This document shows positions 28,411 through 36,442 of a stretch of 64,000 nt of DNA, one piece after another. How positions within the stretch are numbered: the stretch's first letter is position 1; each line of letters starts with the position of its first letter. The translations under genes were made by a program, and so were the position numbers. Under the pieces are notes generated by a model. The model made no database searches and had not been told where the DNA came from. It saw only the letters and a list, made by a program, of their open reading frames with translations. The stretch lies in assembly GCA_025463515.1 (NCBI GenBank), contig JAODAQ010000039.1:1-64000 (forward strand). Direction: 5' to 3'. The DNA is from Rhodoglobus sp. GTDB taxonomy: Bacteria > Actinomycetota > Actinomycetes > Actinomycetales > Microbacteriaceae.

Positions 28411-29471
28411 CCGTGAGACTGACCGAGGTCCAGCGGCTCGCCACGTCGGGCGCGCGCGCCGTCGAGACCTTCGAGGCCGACGGGCGGCGCTACCTCGCCG
28501 TGCCGCAACTGGCGTACGACGCCCCCGGGACGCCGCCCGGCATCAACGGCGGCACCTCCAACACCGACGTCCTGCTGTTCGTGCACGACGGGTCGGACTT
28601 CGTGCCGCACGGCACCCTGCCCGGGGTGGGCGGTGAGGATGTCGAGTCCTTCACCATCGACGGACGGCTGTTCCTCGCCGTCGCCTCGATCCGGATGGGA
28701 AGCGGCCCGTACAACTTCCGGCTGGGCTCGCCGATCTACGAGTGGGTGGACGGCGCCTTCGTCCCGTTCCAGTCCGCGCTCACGACCGCGGCCAAGCAGT
28801 GGCGGCACTGGGAGGTCGACGGCGCGCACTTCCTCGGGGTTGCGCAGGGGCATCCGGCCGACCCGGGCCTCTCGTCGGCAATCCTCCGCTGGGACGGCGC
28901 CGGGTTCGCACCCTTCCAGCAGCTCGAGTCGGTCGCAGGCTACAACCTCTACGCCTTCGAGCTCGACGGCGAGCACTACCTCGCGCACGCCGACCACGCC
29001 CTGCCCAGCCGCCTGTACCGCTGGGACGGCACCCGGTACGTCGAGCACCAGGACCTCGTCGAGCGCGGCGGACGCGCCTTCCTCCTGGTCGACCTCGCGC
29101 TCCTGGTCGCGAAGATCGACGGCGACTCGTTCGTGCTGCGATGGGACGGCTCCCACTTCCAGCCGCACGACACTCTCGCGGGCGGTGCTGGCGGCCGCGA
29201 GTTCGCGCGGGTGGGCGAACACGTCGTGCGCGTCAACTTCATCCGGGGCACCCCGGCCGAGCCCGTGCCCGACCTGATGTCGTACGTGTACCGGGCGCCC
29301 GAGCTGCAACTGGTCCACGAGTTCCCCACGACGGGCGGCACGGATGCCACGGCCTTCGCCCTCGGAGGCGCGCAGTACCTCGTGGTCTCCCACGGCCTCG
29401 CTTCCGCCGCGTCGGCCGCGACCTTCACCGCAGAGTGCATCGTCTACCGCGTAGACGAAGGAGAGGTATGA
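28407..29471 (+). CDS. Seven-repeat EAR/EPTP-like beta-propeller protein
   Basis: About 7 degenerate repeats of F-x-x-Q/H-x-L-x(6-8)-F-x-(I/L/V)-D/G-G-x-x-(F/Y)-L-(A/V)-(V/H)...IYxWDGxxF; no signal peptide. Confidence 0.7.
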   Translation: MTVRLTEVQRLATSGARAVETFEADGRRYLAVPQLAYDAPGTPPGINGGTSNTDVLLFVHDGSDFVPHGTLPGVGGEDVESFTIDGRLFLAVASIRMGSGPYNFRLGSPIYEWVDGAFVPFQSALTTAAKQWRHWEVDGAHFLGVAQGHPADPGLSSAILRWDGAGFAPFQQLESVAGYNLYAFELDGEHYLAHADHALPSRLYRWDGTRYVEHQDLVERGGRAFLLVDLALLVAKIDGDSFVLRWDGSHFQPHDTLAGGAGGREFARVGEHVVRVNFIRGTPAEPVPDLMSYVYRAPELQLVHEFPTTGGTDATAFALGGAQYLVVSHGLASAASAATFTAECIVYRVDEGEV

Positions 29472-30664
29472 GCGCCCCATACGAGAACCCGGAGATGCTC
29501 CGGATGTTCAAGACCTACAGCGACACGAAGGCGCCCGGCCGGGACTCGATCGCCGACCATCTCGCCGTCGCCTCTCTCGAGGAGCACCGCGGCGATGCGC
29601 TCATCGTGGTCACGGGAACCGACATCGCGATCTACCCCGGCAACGGCGCACCGCCCGAGCTGCAGGGACTGCGGGTCAACATCCCCGGCTTCACCGAGCT
29701 CACCGCCGTCTCGCACTTCGGGCCTGCGCTCGGCAGCATCGTGGCGCTCAAGGAGCGCGGGCTCGAGTCGTGGCGGGGGCACGCCCGCACCCTCCTCGAG
29801 GATGCGCGCCGGGTGCGCGCCGCGAACTCCGCGGCCCTCTGGTCGGAGCGCATCGCCGTTGGCGTCCTCGTCGGCCGCGAGGGGGCGATCGCCGCGATGA
29901 CCGACTACGCGTGCGCGATCAGCGAGCGCTACTTGGAGCGCTCGCTCGAGGACCCGGAGTACATGACCCCCCAGTCGCTGCGCGACGACTACCTCGCTGG
30001 CACGGGCCAGGCCGAGCTGCCGGTGCCGTGCAACCGCATCATGATCGCGACGTTCAGCCTGGTCGCGCTGGAGCTCGGCCACCGGCTCATCGAGTGGGTG
30101 GACCGGCTCGGCCTCGACTGGTCGCGCGTGCTCTTCGCGGTCGCGGGCCGCCAGGGCCGCCCTACCGGCGGCACCACGAAGAAGACGACGAGCCTCGCGC
30201 GCATCATCAACATCGTGTCGCGCGGTCAGCTCGACGAGAGCCGCGTCTTCATCGCGCCGCACCTGCCCGTGTTCGCCCACCCGAGCGGCGGCGACCTGCA
30301 GGAGGTCATCGACCTCGAGGAGCCGGTGCGCTGGCAGCTCGCGCGGGTGATGTCGTCGGTCGAGCTCGCCCCGATCATGTTCGAGGGGATCCCGGCCTTC
30401 GTGCAGGAGCCCCTCTACGGCGACGACTTGCCGGATGACGCCACCACCGCGACCGACATGCCGCGCATCCGGTCCGCCGACGACTGGCCGAGCATGCTCA
30501 CCCGCCTGCGCCTCTCGCTCGAGGACCCGCGCCAGCTGCTCGCGAGCGGGGTCACCGACTACATCGTGCAGCAGCTCGTGGACGCGGACAACGACCCGAG
30601 TCGCGTGACCATCCCCGGCCTGGACGGGGAGCCGTACCCGGGGTTGCCGAGTGCTCCTCGATAA
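29468..30664 (+). CDS. Protein of unknown function (possibly DUF5624-like; unverified)
   Basis: ATGA-coupled ORF MSAPYENPEMLRMFKTYSDTKAPGRDSIADHLAVASLEEHRGDALIVVTGTDIAIYPGNG; no motif recognised with confidence. Confidence 0.8.
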   Translation: MSAPYENPEMLRMFKTYSDTKAPGRDSIADHLAVASLEEHRGDALIVVTGTDIAIYPGNGAPPELQGLRVNIPGFTELTAVSHFGPALGSIVALKERGLESWRGHARTLLEDARRVRAANSAALWSERIAVGVLVGREGAIAAMTDYACAISERYLERSLEDPEYMTPQSLRDDYLAGTGQAELPVPCNRIMIATFSLVALELGHRLIEWVDRLGLDWSRVLFAVAGRQGRPTGGTTKKTTSLARIINIVSRGQLDESRVFIAPHLPVFAHPSGGDLQEVIDLEEPVRWQLARVMSSVELAPIMFEGIPAFVQEPLYGDDLPDDATTATDMPRIRSADDWPSMLTRLRLSLEDPRQLLASGVTDYIVQQLVDADNDPSRVTIPGLDGEPYPGLPSAPR

Positions 30665-30691
30665 GATGGGCGCGAGAAAGGGGTCTGAGAA

Positions 30692-31384
30692 ATGAGCCAC
30701 ATCCTGCCCCTGAGTCCCGCCAGCCCCGTCGCCGATCGCCCGCTCTCCCTCACCGAGCAGATCCACGTGCGGATGCACGAGGAGATCCTCAACGCCACCT
30801 GGCGACCGGGAGACATCGTGCTCGAGAACGAGCTCGCCGCGCGCTACGGCGTCTCGAAGACCCCGGTGCGCGAAGCACTGCGCCTCCTCACACAGGAGGG
30901 CTGGATCATCACGATGCCCCGCAAGGGCTACCTCGTGCGCCCCCTGCGCCTGCACGACATCCGGGAGGTGTTCGAGCTGCGCCTGCTGATCGAGCCCGGC
31001 ATCTTCGTGCACGCCTCCCGCCGCGCGAGCCCCGCGCACTTCGCCCGGCTCCGCAGCCTCGTCGAGACGCAGACGCGCGAGGAGTCGACGGACGACTCGC
31101 CCGACTCGGCGGGGCGGGAGTTCCACCTGCTCGTGGCCAAGGTCGCCGACAACGCGCGCGCCGAGGGAATCCTGATCGGCCTGCTCGACGAGGTGCGCAG
31201 GCTGCACCAGATCATGCCGGGCGCCCCGACTCACCCGCCGGCCTCGAGCCTCGTCTCCGAGCACGCCGCGATCCTCGCGGCAATGGAGCAGGGCGACACC
31301 GAGACCCTGCACCGCCTCGTGCGCGACCACATCCAGGAGTCGTCGGAGACGGTGATGAACGCCTTCCGACTCGCTATCGAATAG
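30692..31384 (+). CDS. GntR family (FCD-type) transcriptional regulator
   Basis: TEQIHVRMHEEILNATWRPGDIVLENELAARYGVSKTPVREALRLLTQEGWI; helical FCD C-terminus. Confidence 0.93.
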   Translation: MSHILPLSPASPVADRPLSLTEQIHVRMHEEILNATWRPGDIVLENELAARYGVSKTPVREALRLLTQEGWIITMPRKGYLVRPLRLHDIREVFELRLLIEPGIFVHASRRASPAHFARLRSLVETQTREESTDDSPDSAGREFHLLVAKVADNARAEGILIGLLDEVRRLHQIMPGAPTHPPASSLVSEHAAILAAMEQGDTETLHRLVRDHIQESSETVMNAFRLAIE

Positions 31385-31390
31385 CGCCGC

Positions 31391-32713
31391 TCAGCGGTTG
31401 TCGTAGACCCGCTTGAGCTTGCCGCCGCTGCGCTCGAGCGAGCCCGGTGCCGCGAGGTCGACCTCGACGGTGGAGCCGATGCGGGCCTTCACATCGCGGA
31501 TCAGGGTCTTGGCCGCGGTCGCGGCATCCGCCTCGGCCAGCCCCGGCAGCGGCTCGATGTGCACGGTCATGCAGTCCATGCGCCCGACGGTGCTGAGCTC
31601 GAGCGTGAAGTGCGGCGACAGTCCCGGGATGGTGAGCGCGATCTCCTCGATCTGGCTCGGGAACAGATTGACCCCGCGCAGGATGATCATGTCGTCGTTG
31701 CGCCCGGTGATCTTCTTAATCCGGCGCATGCTGGGGCGGGCGGTTCCGGGCAGCAGCGTGGAGATGTCGTGCGTGCGGTACCGGATGATCGGCAGCCCCA
31801 CCTTCGTCAGGGTGGTGAAGACGAGCTCGCCCGCGGTGCCGTCGGGCAGGGCTGCGCCGGTCTCCGAGTCGATGATCTCCGGCCGGAAGTGGTCCTCCCA
31901 GATGTGCGGGCCGTCCTTCGACTCGATGCACTCGTTGCCCACGCCCGGGCCCATGACCTCGCTCAGGCCGTAGATGTCGAGCGCGTCAATGCCGAGCGAC
32001 TCCTCGATCGTGGCCCGCATCTCGTTGGTCCAGGGCTCGGCGCCCAGCACTCCGACCTTGAGCGAGGTGCTCGCGGGGTCGATGCCGCTGTCGCGGAGCG
32101 CGTCGATGATGGTGAGGAGGTACGTGGGCGTCGCCATGATCGCGTCGGGCGCGAAGTCGCGGATGAGCTGTACCTGCTTGATCGTGTTCCCGCCCGACAT
32201 CGGGATGACCGTGGCGCCGAGGCGCTCGATCCCCGCGTGCGCGCCCAGCCCGCCCGTGAAGAGCCCGTAGCCGTAGGCGTTGTGGACGATGTGGCCCGGC
32301 CGGACGCCGGAGGCGCGCAGCGAGCGCGCGACGAGTCCGGCCCAGTTGTCGAGGTCGCCCGCGGTGTAGCCGACCACGGTCGGCAGGCCGGTGGTGCCGG
32401 AGGACGCGTGGATGCGCATGATCTGCTCCCGGGGCACGGCGAACATTCCGAACGGGTAGCTGCGCCGCAGGTCGTCCTTCGTCGTGAAGGGCAGCAGCGC
32501 CAGGTCGTCCAGCGAGCGGATGTCGTCGGGGTGCACTCCCGCGGCGTCGAACTTCTCCGTGTACAGCGGCACGTTCTCGTAGGCCCGGCGCACGGTCTCC
32601 TGGAGCCGGCGCAGCTGCAGCGCCTCGAGCTCGTCGCGGGACATGCGCTCTTCGGGGTCGAGCTCGTGGGCTGCCGGAGCGTGCGCACGCCCCTTCGTCG
32701 CGACGGTGGTCAT
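31391..32713 (-). CDS. paaK: Phenylacetate--CoA ligase
   Basis: YPFGMFAVPREQIMRIHASSGTTGLPTVVGYTAGDLDNWAGLVARSLRASGVRPGHIVHNAYGYGLFTGGLG. Confidence 0.96.
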   Translation of the reverse strand: MTTVATKGRAHAPAAHELDPEERMSRDELEALQLRRLQETVRRAYENVPLYTEKFDAAGVHPDDIRSLDDLALLPFTTKDDLRRSYPFGMFAVPREQIMRIHASSGTTGLPTVVGYTAGDLDNWAGLVARSLRASGVRPGHIVHNAYGYGLFTGGLGAHAGIERLGATVIPMSGGNTIKQVQLIRDFAPDAIMATPTYLLTIIDALRDSGIDPASTSLKVGVLGAEPWTNEMRATIEESLGIDALDIYGLSEVMGPGVGNECIESKDGPHIWEDHFRPEIIDSETGAALPDGTAGELVFTTLTKVGLPIIRYRTHDISTLLPGTARPSMRRIKKITGRNDDMIILRGVNLFPSQIEEIALTIPGLSPHFTLELSTVGRMDCMTVHIEPLPGLAEADAATAAKTLIRDVKARIGSTVEVDLAAPGSLERSGGKLKRVYDNR

Positions 32714-32741
32714 CTTTTCCTTCGTTGGACTAGGTGTGGTG

Positions 32742-33146
32742 TCAGGGAGCGGGAACGGGGCGCGTCGTGGTGCGACTGCGTCCCCGGAATTCCGCGACGA
32801 CCTCGTTGTGCTCGTTGAGCACGCGCACGTCGTAGATGCCCGAACGGCCGCTCTTGGCGCGTCGTTCGGCGGTAGCGGTGAGGAGCTGGCCCTCGGTGAC
32901 CGGCCGGAGGAAGCTGATCTCCGCGCCGGCGGCGAGGGTGACCTCGTCGGTCTCGTTGCAGGCCATCGCGAACGCCGTGTCGGCGAGCGCGAAGGTGAGG
33001 CCGCCGTGGGCGACCAGGAATCCGTTGAGCATGTCGCGGCGCACGGTCATCGTCACGACGGCGTGGCCGGGGGAGAGCGACACGAGCGCCATCCCGAGCA
33101 TGCGGGATGCCTCATCCCGCTCGAACATCGCCGGTACCGACTCCAC
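32742..33146 (-). CDS. paaI: Hydroxyphenylacetyl-CoA thioesterase PaaI
   Basis: Hotdog fold: DMLNGFLVAHGGLTFALADTAFAMACNE; adjacent to paaK. Confidence 0.9.
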   Translation of the reverse strand: MESVPAMFERDEASRMLGMALVSLSPGHAVVTMTVRRDMLNGFLVAHGGLTFALADTAFAMACNETDEVTLAAGAEISFLRPVTEGQLLTATAERRAKSGRSGIYDVRVLNEHNEVVAEFRGRSRTTTRPVPAP

Positions 33147-33210
33147 GTGCCACCTCGTCTTCGAGTCAAGCTGCGCGCGGTGTTTGACGCGGCAGGGAGA
33201 GCGTGACACA

Positions 33211-33232
33211 GTATACCGAACGATCGGTAAGT
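33211..33232. promoter_or_regulatory. PaaR-like operator gtataccgaacgatcggtaagt
   Basis: Shares 15 identical nt (gaacgatcggtaagt) with 39196-39210 upstream of paaA; dyad accg-N6-cggt. Confidence 0.75.
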
Positions 33233-33251
33233 AAAGCGAGGTGGCGAATCC

Positions 33252-34436
33252 GTGGCAGAAGCATTCGTGGTCGACGGAGTGCGCACCCCGATCGGCAGGT
33301 ACGGCGGAGTGCTCTCCGCGGTACGCCCGGATGACCTCGCCGCCCTCGTGCTTGCCGAGCTCATCTCCCGCACGGGCATCGACCCGGCGGTGGTCGACGA
33401 CGTGGTCCTGGGCGATGCCAATCAGGCAGGCGAGGACAACCGCAACGTCGCGCGGATGGCCGTCCTCCTCGCGGGGCTGCCCGACAGCATTCCCGGCATC
33501 ACGGTCAACCGGCTGTGCGCCTCCGGCCTCTCGGCAGTGCATCTCGCCGCCGCGATGGTCAAGTCGGGCGAGGCCGATGTCGTGATCGCGGGCGGCGTCG
33601 AGTCGATGACCCGCGCGCCCTGGGTGCTGGCCAAGCCGGAGCGCGCGTTCGGCAAGCCGGGGGAGCTCGTCGACTCCTCCCTGGGCTGGCGCTTCGTGAA
33701 CCCGAGGCTCGCCGCGCGCGACAAGGCCACCTACTCGATGACCGAGACCGGCGAGTACGTCGGGGTGCAGGAGGGCGTGAGCCGCGAGGATGCCGACGCC
33801 TTCGCCCTGCGCTCCCACCAGCGGGCGCTCGCCGCCGTAGCAGCGGGCCACTTCGACCGCGAGCTCGTCCCCGTGACCACGCCGGCCGGCGTGGTGAGTG
33901 CGGACGAGGGCCCCCGCGCCGACACCTCCCTCGAGGTGCTCGCCCGCCTCAAGCCCGTCGTGCCGGGCGGCCGCCTCGTCACCGCGGGCAACTCGTCGCC
34001 CCTCAACGACGGCGCCGCGGCAATACTCATCGCGAGCGAGGCCGCGGTCGAGCGGTACGGGCTGACTCCGCGGGCGCGCGTCGTCGGCGGCGCGTCCACC
34101 GGACTGGCGCCCGAGGTCATGGGCCTCGGGCCGATCCCGGCCACGCGCAAGCTGCTCGCGCGCACCGGGCTCACGATCGAGCAGTTCGGCGCGGTCGAGC
34201 TCAACGAGGCCTTCGCCACCCAGTCCATTGCGAGCCTGCGCGGCCTCGGCCTGGACGAGGCGATCGTGAACGCCGACGGCGGGGCCATCGCGCTCGGGCA
34301 TCCCCTCGGCGCCTCGGGCACACGACTGCTCGTGACCCTGCTCGGCCGGCTGGAGCGCGAGCGCGCGCAGTACGGGCTCGCGACGATGTGCGTCGGCGTC
34401 GGCCAGGGTGCTGCGCTCGCGGTGGAGGCGGTCTGA
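33252..34436 (+). CDS. paaJ: Thiolase (3-oxoadipyl-CoA/3-oxo-5,6-dehydrosuberyl-CoA thiolase candidate)
   Basis: VVDGVRTPIGRYGG; NRLCASGLSAVHLAA; NADGGAIALGHPLGASGTRL; paa context. Confidence 0.9.
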   Translation: MAEAFVVDGVRTPIGRYGGVLSAVRPDDLAALVLAELISRTGIDPAVVDDVVLGDANQAGEDNRNVARMAVLLAGLPDSIPGITVNRLCASGLSAVHLAAAMVKSGEADVVIAGGVESMTRAPWVLAKPERAFGKPGELVDSSLGWRFVNPRLAARDKATYSMTETGEYVGVQEGVSREDADAFALRSHQRALAAVAAGHFDRELVPVTTPAGVVSADEGPRADTSLEVLARLKPVVPGGRLVTAGNSSPLNDGAAAILIASEAAVERYGLTPRARVVGGASTGLAPEVMGLGPIPATRKLLARTGLTIEQFGAVELNEAFATQSIASLRGLGLDEAIVNADGGAIALGHPLGASGTRLLVTLLGRLERERAQYGLATMCVGVGQGAALAVEAV

Positions 34437-35176
34437 TGTACAGCACCCTCGAGATCGTCGACGACCGGCCCGACCGGCTGCAGGTACGGCTCAACCGGCC
34501 GGAGGTGCGCAACGCGATCGACCGCACCATGGTCGACGAGCTCCACGACGTCTGCGCGGGGCTCGAGTCGGTGCCGCGCATCCTCATCCTGTCCGGCGGC
34601 GACGGGGTGTTCGCCTCGGGCGCCGACATCGCCGAGCTGCGCGACCGCACCGCGGCCGATGCGCTCGCCGGCATCAACTCGCGGCTGTTCGTGCGCATCG
34701 CCCAACTGCCCGCGCCGGTCATCGCGGCGGTCGACGGCTGGGCTCTCGGCGGTGGCGCCGAGCTCGCCTATGCCGCGGACTTCCGCCTCGCCTCCCACCG
34801 CGCGCGCTTCGGCAACCCGGAGACCTCGCTCGGAATCATCGCCGCCGCGGGGGCGACCTGGCGGCTCGTCGAGCTCGTGGGGGAGCCGCTCGCGAAGGAG
34901 ATCCTCCTGGCGGGCCGGGTGCTCACGGCGGACGAGGCGCTCGCCGTGCGCCTCGTGACCGGCCTGCACGCTCCCGAGGAGCTCGACGCCGCGGCGCACG
35001 CCCTCGCGGACCGGATCGCCGAGCAGGACGGCATGGCCGTGCAGCTCACGAAGCTCGTCATGCGGGCGACCCGGGCCGAGCATCCGCTCGTCGACGAGCA
35101 GGCGCAGGCCGTGCTCTTCGAGTCGCCGGAGAAGCACCGCCGGATGACGGAGTTCCTCGAGAGGCGGAAGAAGTGA
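34436..35176 (+). CDS. Enoyl-CoA hydratase/isomerase (PaaF-like)
   Basis: RLQVRLNRPEVRNAIDRTMVDELHDV; FASGADIAELRDRTAADALAGINSRLFVRIAQLPAPVIAAVDGWALGGGAELA. Confidence 0.9.
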   Translation: MYSTLEIVDDRPDRLQVRLNRPEVRNAIDRTMVDELHDVCAGLESVPRILILSGGDGVFASGADIAELRDRTAADALAGINSRLFVRIAQLPAPVIAAVDGWALGGGAELAYAADFRLASHRARFGNPETSLGIIAAAGATWRLVELVGEPLAKEILLAGRVLTADEALAVRLVTGLHAPEELDAAAHALADRIAEQDGMAVQLTKLVMRATRAEHPLVDEQAQAVLFESPEKHRRMTEFLERRKK

Positions 35177-36024
35177 GCGGCGTGCCCGGCGTCGTCGGTG
35201 TCGTCGGAGGCGGCCGGATGGGCGTGGGCATCGCGCACGCGTTCCTGCTGGCCGGGGCATCCGTCACAGTCCTCGAGCGCGATCCGGATGCCGCGGCGCA
35301 CGCCCGCGGCGCGCTCACGGCCGCGATCGGCACGAGCCTCGACCGCGGTACCACCACGGAGTCGCGCGCGGAGCTCGAGGCTCGGGCGTCCACGACCGTC
35401 GACGTCGACGACCTCGCCGCCGCAGGGCTCGTGGTCGAGGCCGTCCCCGAGGACCTCGAGCTGAAGACCACCGTGCTCCGCACGGTCGAGGCGGTACTCG
35501 CGCCCGATGCGTGGCTCGCCTCGAACACCTCCTCGCTCTCGATCTCCCTCATGGCGGAGGCCCTCGCCGACCCCGCCCGCCTCTGCGGACTGCACTTCTT
35601 CAACCCGGTACCGAGCTCGACCCTCGTGGAGATCGTGCGCGGCGAGAAGTCATCGCCCGAGCTCATCGACCGAGCGCAGGCCTGGGTCGCCGCGATCGGC
35701 AAGACCCCCGTGACCGTCAACGACTCACCAGGTTTCGCGAGCTCGCGGCTGGGCGTCGTTATCGCGCTCGAGGCGATCCGGATGCTCGAGGAGGGCGTCG
35801 CGTCGGCGGAGGACATCGACGCGGCAATGGTGCTGGGCTACAGGTTCCCCGTGGGCCCCCTGCGGCTCACGGACCTGGTCGGCCTCGACGTGCGGCTCGG
35901 CATCGCGGAGTACCTGCACAGCACGCTCGGCGAGCGGTTCGCGCCGCCCGAGCTGCTGCGCACCATGGTCGCCGAGGGAAGGCTCGGCCGCAAGAGCGGG
36001 GAGGGGTTCTTCCTGTGGCCCTAG
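35173..36024 (+). CDS. paaH: 3-hydroxyacyl-CoA dehydrogenase (PaaH-like)
   Basis: VGVVGGGRMGVGIAHAFLLAGASVTVLERDP; LHFFNPVPSSTLVEIVRGEKSSPELIDRAQAWVAAIGKTPVTVNDSPGF. Confidence 0.92.
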   Translation: MSGVPGVVGVVGGGRMGVGIAHAFLLAGASVTVLERDPDAAAHARGALTAAIGTSLDRGTTTESRAELEARASTTVDVDDLAAAGLVVEAVPEDLELKTTVLRTVEAVLAPDAWLASNTSSLSISLMAEALADPARLCGLHFFNPVPSSTLVEIVRGEKSSPELIDRAQAWVAAIGKTPVTVNDSPGFASSRLGVVIALEAIRMLEEGVASAEDIDAAMVLGYRFPVGPLRLTDLVGLDVRLGIAEYLHSTLGERFAPPELLRTMVAEGRLGRKSGEGFFLWP

Positions 36025-36419
36025 CGCTTGTCGACGATGAGGTTCGTGATGCGCACCGTGCACAGCCGCGCGCCCGACTCGTCGGAGATGACCACCTCGT
36101 GGCTCGTGACCGTCCGGCCGAGCTGGATCGCCGTCGCCACTCCGGTCACGATCCCCTCGCGGGCGGAGCGGTGGTGCGTCGCGCTGATGTCGAGGCCCAC
36201 CGCGGTCTTGCCGAGCGTGCTCGCGTGGATCACAGCAGCCCACGACCCGAGCGCCTCACCCAGGACCAGGGACGCCCCGCCGTGCAGCAGCCCGAACGAC
36301 TGCGTGTTCCCGCTCACCGGCATGGTGGCGACGACGCGCTCCGCAGACTCCTCGACGATCTCGATCCCCATCGTGCGGTCGAGGGCGCCGAGTTCGATCT
36401 TCCATGGCTCAGTGGTCAT
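36021..36419 (-). CDS. PaaI/hotdog-fold thioesterase
   Basis: MTTEPWKIELGALDRTMGIEIVEESAERVVATMPVSGNTQSFGLLHGGASLVLGEALGSWAA. Confidence 0.9.
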   Translation of the reverse strand: MTTEPWKIELGALDRTMGIEIVEESAERVVATMPVSGNTQSFGLLHGGASLVLGEALGSWAAVIHASTLGKTAVGLDISATHHRSAREGIVTGVATAIQLGRTVTSHEVVISDESGARLCTVRITNLIVDKR

Positions 36420-36442
36420 GGCGACAGTATAGGAAGGCAATC

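Noticed and set aside
29444-31330. 628-aa minus-strand ORF
   Set aside because: Antisense to the unknown protein and GntR genes; no domain signal.
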